From Phaeosaccion multiseriatum (lineage: Eukaryota > Ochrophyta, other classes): DNA of 64,000 bases. The stretch's first letter is position 1. Each line of letters opens with the position of its first letter. Of the stretch, positions 55,682 to 64,000 are shown one piece after another. The stretch spans positions 5,580,001-5,644,000 of the forward strand of contig OZ218952.1 of the NCBI GenBank assembly GCA_965112735.1, written 5' to 3'. The position numbers and the translations under genes are program-made. The notes beneath the pieces are model-generated. The model made no database searches and was not told where the DNA came from. It was given only the letters and a program-made list of their open reading frames with translations.

Positions 55682-58600
55682 ATGCTGCTGCTGACCTTGC
55701 TGTTGGCTCTGCTGCTGACCCTGCTGCGGCTGCTGCTGCTGCTGTGGTTGCTGCGGTCCGAACTTGTGCCCTGGCGCCGGTGACGAGTGGCGTGGCGGGG
55801 CTCCTCCCCCTAACCCTCCCCCTCCTCCCCTCCCCTCTCCGCTCCGCTCGCGAAGGCGTTCCAAGTGGCCTCGCTGCTGCTGCTGTACTACCAACTGTTG
55901 CTCTTGCGGTGAGTGCATGTGTGGGTGGCTGTGCGACCTCTCGTGGCGGCCGCCCCCCCCTCGCTCAGCTGTGCCCCATCCACTGCCATCCCCTCCCGAC
56001 TGGCGACCAGCCTCTCCGCCCCCCCCAGCCTGTGCACCTCCTCCTCCTCCTCCTCCTCCTCCTCCTCCTCGACCAAGCAGCACCTCTCTTTGAAGGCTTC
56101 CCCTCCCTGCACCGCCAGTCGGCGTGCCCCCCGTTGCCCCGCCTGGGGAAGATTGCCGGTAATTGGGGTATCCCTGCTGGCTCAGTCGCTCCTGGCTGCC
56201 CCCCGCCTTTTGCTGCTGGCGGAGTCTATGAGTAACATGGTGCTCGGGCAGTGCCGAAGCTTGGCCTAAATCCTTGGCCGAAGGCACTCCTCCTCCTCCC
56301 CCTCCTCCTCCTCCTCCTCCTTCTCCTCCTCCTCCTCCTCCTCGCTCCCCTCTCCCGTCTCGCTCGTCCCGCGGCGCAAAGCGACTCAACGTGTTGGTGC
56401 TGCTGCCCATCGCCTCCCCGCCTCTATCCCCAACCACGCTTTCTCCACCTTGCCCTTGCCCCCTTCGGTCAAAGCTGCCACCACCGAAGTCGGAGCCAAG
56501 TCCTCTCCTCTCTCCGCTCTGAAACGGCAGCCTCTCCCTCTCTCTGTCTCTTTCTCGTTCTCTCTCTGGCACCCTCGCTCTGTCCCTGTCCCTGCCGTAA
56601 GCAACTTCCCTCTCCCTCTCTCCTTGAAGAGTGGCGGTATCCCTGTATCTTCCTCCCTCCATGGACTCTCCTTCTTCTCTCCCTCTTGCCCCTCCTCCGC
56701 CTCCTCCTCCTCCTCCTCCTCCAAACGAACCTGGTGAGGAGCGTCGATCACGCTGCTGCTCCGGGGAAAATTCACCGTGTTGCTGCGGTAGCCTCGCACG
56801 CTCGTCTTCTCTCAGCACGGGGCCGCCCAACCCCGCTCTCTCTCGCCCTCCATCTCGCTCTCTCTCCCGGCCCCCTCCTCCCGCCAGTCTCTCCCGTTCT
56901 CGATCTCGCCCGTAGCGGAAGCCTCCACCTTCGGAGCCATCGCAGCGCTGCTCGCCCGCTCCGTCCCACATCCTGTCGTCTCTACCATCGCCCCTATTGT
57001 CGTCTCTTTCCCTTTGCTTCGCCTCCATGCCGCCTCCCCCCTCACCGCGAAAGCCCCTCCCCTCCCTCCCTCCGCCCCTCTCTCTGCTGTCTCTGCCCCA
57101 CTCTCGCTCTCTCTCCGGCGACCCTAGCCCAACGCCTCCTCTAAATCCTGCCCCCGCCCCCGCCCCCGCCGCCGCCCGAGGGCCGAAGCCGAAGCCCCTT
57201 TCTCTCTCTCTCTCCCGAGGATCACTAATCGCCGCACCAACAGTGCCGCCTCCTTGCCCCCTCCCTTCTCCCCCCCAAGCTTCGCCCCTCTCTCCCCTCT
57301 CGCCCCTGCTGTCCCTGTCCCTCTGCGGCTGCTGCCCTGCGGACGAAGACGAGGTAGCGGCACTGGCATTCCCAGCCCCGAAAGAGGGCTGATCCCTCGG
57401 AGACGACGGGGGCCTCGAAGCAGGAGCACCCCCTCCTCCCTGCCCACCAAACTCGGCAGTGGGAAGGCGTGGGTTATCACCCCACCTAGACCCCCCCATC
57501 GGGCGCCGATGTCCTCCTTTGGCTCCAGCTTCAGAGGCCCCGCCCATCGCCCCCTGCCCCCCCTGCCTTCTGCCATCCACGAGCCCTTTCTCCCCGCCGT
57601 CCCTGCCCGCCCCTCCCGGTGATTGTTCGGCGACCGTCGCGGCCCTTCTGTTGCTTCCCTCTCCTGGCGAGGCTTGGGGAGGGCCTCGCTCCAGGTGGGA
57701 AGACAGAGAATCTCTACCAGACCCTATCTCTTGTGCCCCCGCTGTGGCCACCACTCCTCTCTCCACCGCCGTGTCGGACCTTGCCGGGCCTGCAGTGGCT
57801 GCGTCTTTGGTGGGCAGCGATGTGGGCTCTCCTGTCCCACCTCCACCGCCAAAAGAAGTCCCAGCAGGACCGGGAGAAGCTGAACCTGTCATGACAGTCG
57901 CCGCTGAAGCACCGCCACCAGAAACCGCCGCCCCTACGCCTGCAATGAGAGTGAACAAAACAAGAAAGACAATGTAAGAGGAGGGGTGGGGTGAGGACGA
58001 TCTTGAGTCCTTGGGAAAACAGCGAGTCGCCCACCGCACATGCATCGCAATCCTGTGTGCTCAAGCCAAGGCCCCCCGCCCTCACCCTCTCGCCCTCTCT
58101 CTGTGTGTACCTACCCTACCTGGCTCCTCGCCCTCTCTCTCTGTGTACCTACCCTACCTGGCTCCTCGCCCTCTCTCTGTGTGTACCTACCCTACCTGGC
58201 TCCTCGCCCTCTCTCTCTGTGTACCTACACTACCTGGCTCCTCGCCCTCTCTCTCTGTGTTCCTACCCTACCTGGCTCCTCGCCCTCTCTCTCTGTGTAC
58301 CTACCCTACCTGGCTCCTCGCCCTCTCTCTGTGTGTACCTACCCTACCTGGCTCCTCGCCCTCTCTCTCTGTGTACCTACCCTACCTGGCTCCTCGCCCT
58401 CTCTCTCTGTGTACCTACCCTACCTGGCTCCTCACCTGTCTCTCCCCTTGCCCGCCCCGCTGCAGAGCTCGGAGAGTCGTCCGCTCTGCGTGGCTTCTTG
58501 CTCACCCCGCCCCCTCCTCCCGAGTGCTGTCCCTCCCCCCCTCCCGCCTCCCCCGCCTGCAATGGCCGCTTGCTGCCTCCCTCACGAAGGCCTTCCTCAC

Positions 58601-61600
58601 TGCGTCCACGCTGCTGCTGTATCACCAACGGCTGCTGCTGCTGCTGAAGGTGCGGTCTCCCGAATGCGTCATCCCCTCCCCCATCTCCTCTGCTGAGGCT
58701 ACCCCTTCCTCCCCTCGACAGCGCATCTCCCCCCCCGGCGCCTCCTCTTGACAGAGGATGGAGCGCTCTGTTGAAGCTCTTGTCCCTCTCATCTCCTCCT
58801 CCTCTCTCTCCGCTCCTGTCTCTGTCTCGTCCCATCAGATAGGCATCGCGTTCGCTGCCTCTGCCTCTGTCTCTGCCTCTGTCTGATCCGAACTCGCCCA
58901 CCACGTCTCTCTCCCTCTCCCTGCTATCCCGCTCCCGGCTGTCCCTTCCTTGACTTATTCTGCCAGCTCCGAAGGACGCTCTGTCTCGCTCTCTGGTGTC
59001 TCTACTGTCATGCCTCGCCGCTCCTCTCCCGTCCCCCCTCCCATCTGCCAGCAGGTCCTCTCCTCGTTCTCTCTCTCGGAACCCCGCCGACACTCCTCCT
59101 CTCCCGATCAACTCCTCCCGGACGCCCACATCTGCCTCTCTCTCCCTCTCCCCCCTTGTGTCCTTGTATCTCGCCCCGCCGGCCCTCCCAGCATCCCCGG
59201 GGGGGAAGGTACCCAACCTGCTCCCCCAAGGGTCGGCCTGATCTGAGGCAATGCGGGGCCCTCGGGATGTTGTGGGCATGGCGCGAGAGTGGGCGTTTCC
59301 CCTGTCAGACAGGAAGTGTCTATCTCTCTCTCTCTCCCTCTCTCGACTCCCCAGTACATCGCGCTCCCCCACGCCCCTCTCTCTTCTCATATCCCCATCT
59401 CTACCGAACCCCACGTTGCCCCCCCCTCCTCCCCCTCGTTGTTCTCCTCCAACGCCCCTCTCTCCCCCGCCTCGCTCGCTGCCGCCACGATCACTGCCAG
59501 CGTCCTTCTCCCTCCCGAACGCAGCGAATGACCCAAAGCCCACCCCTCCGAACATGTGCGCCTGCCGCTCTCGCTCATCCCTCTCGTGGTCTCTGCCCTT
59601 TGCAGGTTGCTGCTGCAGATGCCTATGCCTCGGTGACACAAAACCGTGTCGCTGGACCCTCCCAAACTCATCTCCGCCATCCACTCCCATTCCCCCAAAG
59701 TCGTCTCTGTTCGCCTCGAAGCGTCGCTCTCTGTCCCTGTCCCCCCCCCTCTCTCTGTCCCTGTCCCTCTCTCGGTCCCTCTCTCGGTCCCTCTCTCGGT
59801 CCCTGTCAATGTCTCTGTCCGCTCTCCCCATGTCTCTGCCATCTTCCCTGCCCATGTGCCTGCTGTACCCTTGCCCTTGCGGCGGCGACACCCCCACTCC
59901 AACCCCTTTCCCTCCTCTGTGAAAGTCTCTCTCCCTCTCCCTCTCCCTACCTCGAGGGTGCGCGTCTCCTACGGGTGGTCCTGGGCCGTCCAGCCGACCC
60001 CCTCCAAACTCAAACTCACCCCCTCCTCCTCCTCCTCCTCCTCCTCTCTCGTTACGTCCTCCTCTTACGAGAGAGGCATAGTCCTTCCCTCTTCTGCCAC
60101 CCGAGAAGCCCCCTCTGGACATATCCCCTCCCCCATGCCCAGCAGCCTTGTACCCTCCTCCTCCACCCCCCTGCGGAAAGGCTCCCCCTGACTCAGGAGG
60201 CCCGGCGGGTCCTCCAGTGTGTGGCGCTCCGAAGGCACCAGAAGTGCCGAAGCTTCCCCCGCCCCCACCACTCCCGGGGGAAGATAGAGCGGCCATTCGG
60301 TGATACTGTCCCTGCCCCTGCCCTTGCCCTTGCTGCTGAGGGGGCATCCTGCCGCCACCGCTGCTGCCGCCCGGTCCGGCTCCCAAACCCCCCGGGCCAC
60401 CCATCCCCCCCCCAAGGGGCCTCTCTCTTCCTCTTAGCCTCGCCCCACTGTCCGACGGATGGCCGAGACCCCGGCCCATTCCCGCATAGCCCTCGGGACC
60501 TCCCCCTCTCGCTCCTCCTCCTCCTCCACCACCACCACCACCACCTCCTCCGCCTCCCGCCCCCTCTCCTCGACCTCCTCCTCCTCTGCCGCCGCCGCCA
60601 CCACCGCGTGCCCATGGAGACCTGCTTCTCGACCTGGTGCTCCGAGAACGTCCGCGGTAACTGTTGGGGGGGGGGGAGACGAAGGGTGTGGCAGGGTGGT
60701 TGATGGCAGTGATGGCAGTGATGGCGGCCGAGATTAGAGAGCGCATAGAGAGGCAGGCCAGGATACCACCTTGGGGGGTGAGTAGCCTCGGTGGCGCATC
60801 AGACGCAAAGAAAGGCCCCAGAAAGGAAGGCTCCAGTACGTGTTGCGGTAGAGATGCATGGCAATGCCAATGGTTCTCTCTCTCCCTCCCTGTTCGATTG
60901 AGCGCCCCCCTGTTCGCACCACCCCTTCCCCAGGACGGAAGTGAGAGCCTACGAGAGGGCCTGCCTTCTATGATGTAGGGCACGATGAGTGGACGAGGCT
61001 CTATCTCTCTCTCTCTTTTAGTTTACCTGCGGCTCCTCTTTCCACTGCTACGGCTGTCGCTGCTGCTGCCGCTCCCGCTCCGGCTGCTGCTACTGCCGCT
61101 CCCGCTCCGGCTACTACTGCTGCTGGAGCTCCCGCTCCCGCTCCGGCTACTGCTACTGCTGCTCCGACTGCTGCGGCGTCTCCGAGAGCTTCGACTGCGT
61201 GAATGGTAACTGCGGCGGTCACTGGAGAGGCGGAGGGAGTCCACGGGGAGGGGTGAGGGAAGGTGGGGAGGGGTGAGGGAAGAGCAGCGGTTCCAGCACC
61301 AAGCTTAACGACTAAGAGTATGGGGAATGGGCAGTGAGGAGGGAGGACTCCACCAGAGTCCATCTTCCCCCGCTACCCCACCCGTTAGACCACAAGCAAC
61401 CACAGCGCAGAGAGAGAATCCGGGCAAGCACGCAGCTGCAGCAACACTAACACCAGCACCAGAAGCGGCTCAGAACCTCTCTCCTGCCTCCTCCGTGCTG
61501 CTGCTGCTCCGCCTGGTAACCTCTTTGCCCGCCACTCGGTGAAGATTGAAATTCTCTCTCGATGCGTACCTTGCTTGCGTGGGCGCCGCGAGAGAGCTGT

Positions 61601-61673
61601 ATCCCCCAATGGGCCGATGGCGCGGACCACCCCCGCCCATCCCACCCCCCCCGTTGTTATAGGGGCCCGACAT
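54953..61673 (-). CDS. Very large RS/RE/RG-rich disordered protein, splicing- or chromatin-like
   Basis: Four minus-strand exons in phase: 61570-61673, 61027-61194, 58436-60660, 54953-57939, about 1,827 residues. Exon 2 is an RS domain ([13 protein letters not shown], then repeated SRSGSGSSSS). Exon 3 has RSRSTRSRSRSPW, poly-Gly, and long Arg/Asp/Glu alternation ([14 protein letters not shown]). Exon 4 has RG/RE-rich blocks, poly-Gln, and near the C-terminus one ordered-looking segment, PAFLLSIELRELEDELALTK, followed by VESTQFLRVVEHRMTKVSL, likely a helix or coiled coil. I find no RRM, zinc finger or helicase. RS and RE domains are typical of nuclear-speckle splicing proteins; that role is inferred from composition only. 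The start MSGPYNNGGGG follows directly from a compact divergent promoter. Confidence 0.75.
55617..55760 (-). repeat. Coding CAG-type (poly-Gln) repeat
   Basis: On the minus strand, CAGCAG runs encode QQQQQQQQ tracts within exon 4 of the RS-rich gene; plus strand shows TGCTGC. Confidence 0.85.
58096..58434 (-). repeat. 38-bp minisatellite adjoining a splice donor
   Basis: About nine copies of a 38-base unit (plus strand core CTACCCTACCTGGCTCCTCGCC) with small length changes in the CT part fill the intron between exons 3 and 4 of the RS-rich gene. On the transcribed strand each unit contains GAGGAGCCAGGTAGGG. The real donor, GACAG|GTGAGGAGCCAGG, is the degenerate edge of the same array, so the repeat appears to have grown from donor-proximal sequence. 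Confidence 0.9.
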
Positions 61674-61773
61674 AGAAGGCCCACGAGCCCGGTGAGAGAG
61701 AGGTGAAGTGAGGAGGGAGGATCGTCGTGCTTAGGCCTGGGCCAAGATACGGCTTGAGGGGGGAGGGGGGGAA
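61674..61773. promoter_or_regulatory. Compact bidirectional promoter
   Basis: Only 100 bases separate the start codons of the minus-strand RS-rich gene and the plus-strand 2OG oxygenase. The interval is purine-rich on the plus strand (GTGAGAGAGAGG, GGGGGGAGGGGGG) with no evident TATA. Shared regulation is likely if both ATG calls are right. Confidence 0.6.
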
Positions 61774-63057
61774 ATGATGATGTCGGCTGCTGCTGCTTCG
61801 CCTGCTGTTGCTTCTCCTGCTGGCCCTCCTCCTCCTCCTACTACTACTACTACTTCTACTACTTCTACTACTGTAGCTGGCTCCGAGGTTGATACAGTCA
61901 AGGCAGGAAGCGGGGAAGGTTATGAGGGACCATACGAGGAGGGATTTGTGAGGGATACCGCGCGCTTTGCAGCCAAGCTGACACCAGAGGTAAGACAGTA
62001 AGGCAGAGAAGGGGTCTTCGCATAGAGGAGCTCCACCTCCAACCTACCAAGTGTCTCATTGCCACTGTGCTCAGGCTCTCAAGGGCTTACAAGATGACGG
62101 GTATGCGATCATCGACGACTTTCTGGGCCGCGGATGGGCGTCTGCTCTGCGCCAAGAGATTGCCTGGCTGCACTCCAAAGGCAAGTACCTCTTTCCTCCT
62201 GAGGATAGAGACAATCGATATCCAGCGAAATGTGGAGCTGAGGCATTTGGAGAGTAATTAGCCTAGGCCTGCGCTGTTTCTGTCTCAGTCGCTGCTTACT
62301 CATGCTCTGCTTCCACCCACCCACCTACCGCCCCTCTGCCCTGCTCAGGGCTGATGCAGGCCAATCGCACTCGCTTCGCGCACCCCGACGGGCGAGTGTT
62401 TGCCTTCGTCAAACCGGGCATCAGTGAGGTGGATCTGCACGACGCCAAGGTATGCTTCGTGTCATCATATCAACACGATGTTGGGATATCATTTCGCACA
62501 TGTTATATCGATTTACCAATCAGTTCGACTGGCGCGTACCCTCGCCCCTTCCCTCCTTCCCCTCCATCTCCTCTTTCTCTCCACACACACACACGCACAC
62601 ACAAGATTCGCAGCCTCGTGCCTGAATTGGAGGCCCTCTTCTTCGAGGACGGTCTCGTGAGCGCCTTTGAGCAGGCCCTCCCTGGCACGGGGCCCGTGGG
62701 TACTAGGGAGGGGGGAATGTGCCTCAGGCACGGCCCCAATGGGAAAACCCTCAAGCTCCAGCGAAATAGTGGGGAGGGGGGATGTTTTCCCCTACACTAT
62801 GACAACCCTGGACTGCCCAACAAGCGGCGGTTGAGCTGCTTGCTCTATCTGAACCCGGACTGGCAAGAAGGGGACGGGGGAGAGATGTGCTTCACGCCCT
62901 TCCTGGGTGCTGAGGTTACCATCCCACCGCTGATGGACAGGTGAGGGAGGGCTGACGGAGCGACGCTCAGTGCTCCTCGAGGTGGATGGGCCTACCTACA
63001 GAAAGAAGAAGGGTGACAGTTCTCGGGAACACACATTCACATACACATACACGAACT

Positions 63058-63102
<45 letters not shown>

Positions 63103-64000
63103 GCCTCGGAGGTAGGCAACTCAGACAGCCCTTCCCCCTCCCATTCCCTCCTCAGGCTTGTCGTGTTCCTGAGCGACCGTGTGCTCCATCGAGTCATGCC
63201 TGCCTTGGCGGAGCGCTACTGCCTGACTGTGTGGCTGGATGCAGGGGAGGAAGAGGGGGGCGGGCTCACTGTCAACAGGCCCGAGGATCTCATGCTCAAG
63301 CTTACTAAGCAGCAGCTCGAGGACTGGTGAGTTGGGTTGCGCTGTTCCACACAACAGGGAGAGAGAGAGAGAGGGAGGGAGGGAGGGAGGGCGAGCGGGG
63401 AGATGACGCCCGCGTGATGAAAGGATGATTGAGGATCGAAGAAGAAGCAGAGATAAAAGGAGTCTTAGCACACCCCTAAGGATGTAAACCCCATGCCTGC
63501 GCCCCCCCCCCCTTCCCTCTCTCTCTCTGTATGTGTGTGTGTGGCTTTCAAGGCCCGCTCTGTGCGAGCACCTCGGCAAGTCTCCTGTGCAGAGGCTTCT
63601 ATCAAGGGGTGAGAAGTGAAGCGAGGGAGTAGGGGAGGCCAGGAGTGGAAGCATGTCCCTCCCTTCTCTCTCTTGTCTCTCCTCCTCCTCTCTCTCTCTC
63701 TGCCGCGCTTCTAATGCCGAGCCGATTGGATCCAACAACAGCGTTCTCTCCTTCTCAAACTTCTATCGGCCCTCTCTGCCTTTTCTTTAACCTCTGCGCT
63801 CTCTCTTGTCTTCCCTCTGCCCCTTCTACCTTGTCTACCTTCCCTCTGTCCTCTCTCCCCTCCCTCTCTCTACCCTCCCTACCTCCTCTCCTCCCTCATT
63901 CTGCCTTCTCTCTGCCCTTTCTACCCCTCCTCTCTACCCCTATACCCCACCCCCCTCTTTCTGCCTACCCCCCATGGCAGGCGTGTACTCTGAGGAGTAC
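61774..64000 (+). CDS. Prolyl-4-hydroxylase-like 2-oxoglutarate/Fe(II) oxygenase (3' end beyond window)
   Basis: Exons: 61774-61989, 62075-62180, 62349-62449, 62606-62940, 63156-63326, 63553-63608, 63981-beyond 64,000; at least 335 residues. The first 45 residues are Ala/Pro/Thr-rich. The catalytic core fits the P4Hc/PHD-like oxygenase fold: CFPLHYDNP supplies the iron ligands His (62,795) and Asp (62,801), LHRVMPA the second His (63,187), and AERYCLTVWL the Arg that binds 2-oxoglutarate (63,214). The KRRLSCLLYLNPDW and DGGEM segments are typical of EGLN/PHD-type and related protein hydroxylases, which modify proline (or other residues) using O2, Fe(II) and 2OG. Intron 2 uses a GC donor (AAAG|GCAAGT). 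The tail LLSR-GVYSEEY matches the family's C-terminal segment. Substrate cannot be told; oxygen sensing is possible but unproven. Confidence 0.85.

Noticed and set aside
55333-57144. Long plus-strand frames rich in Pro/Ser/Leu/Ala
   Set aside because: Antisense of the Arg/Gly/Glu-rich coding exon; composition mirrors it and no splice or start context fits.
58011-58751. Repeat protein with YLPYLAPRPLSLCT units on the plus strand
   Set aside because: Produced in all three frames by the 38-bp minisatellite lying in an intron of the minus-strand RS-rich gene.
63740-63795. Exon reading VLSFSNFYRPSLPFL near the right edge
   Set aside because: It ends in a stop without family similarity; splicing 63,608 to 63,981 keeps phase and gives LLSRGVYSEEY, which fits 2OG oxygenases.

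Overview
This window is nuclear DNA of a microbial eukaryote. Genes are split into many short exons with GT-AG (twice GC-AG) introns, and introns and spacers are crowded with microsatellites and short interspersed repeats. One gene belongs to the FAM227 family, known from organisms with motile cilia, so a flagellated life stage is likely. A secreted protein with Pro/Ala/Thr stalk repeats (MAPTAAPT type) and the general intron style suggest an alga, perhaps a stramenopile, but the sequence alone does not fix the lineage.

Layout. 1-12,100 is accessory in character. It holds two near-identical minus-strand genes (1,350-2,018 and 11,157-11,855) carried on a direct segmental duplication, whose core motif strongly resembles the EP domain of the plant immune proteins EDS1/PAD4/SAG101. 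Between them lie a nine-exon minus-strand gene for a secreted, membrane-anchored calcium-binding RTX-repeat protein (4,447-9,364) and a single relic exon of a MAP3K/Cdc15-type protein kinase (about 9,975-10,090). 12,118-45,907 (+) is one giant gene for the Tra1/TRRAP pseudokinase, the activator-binding scaffold of SAGA and NuA4 histone acetyltransferases. I could trace 60 exons with consistent phase, giving about 5,620 residues, far longer than known TRRAPs because of Ala/Gln/Ser/Gly-rich insertions. 46,508-54,620 (+) is a 13-exon FAM227-like gene. 54,953-61,673 (-) is a four-exon gene for a very large RS/RE/RG-rich disordered protein. Only 100 bp away and divergent from it, 61,774 to the right edge (+) is a prolyl-4-hydroxylase-like 2-oxoglutarate/Fe(II) oxygenase, incomplete at the window end.

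The conserved genes have nuclear roles (histone acetylation, RNA or chromatin disorder-based assembly), ciliary roles and oxygen- or 2OG-dependent hydroxylation. I see no operon-like logic joining them.

The most unusual signals are: (i) an EDS1-type EP motif in small stand-alone proteins; (ii) microsatellites that begin exactly at 5' splice sites and repeat the donor sequence itself; (iii) an 11-mer, GTATCACCAAC, recurring on both strands in exons and introns beside CAG/CTG runs and often at or near splice sites; (iv) a second interspersed word, CCATCCACTGCCATCC, mainly in introns. All exon boundaries were read by eye from splice consensus, frame and remembered family sequences; no transcript data or searches were available.
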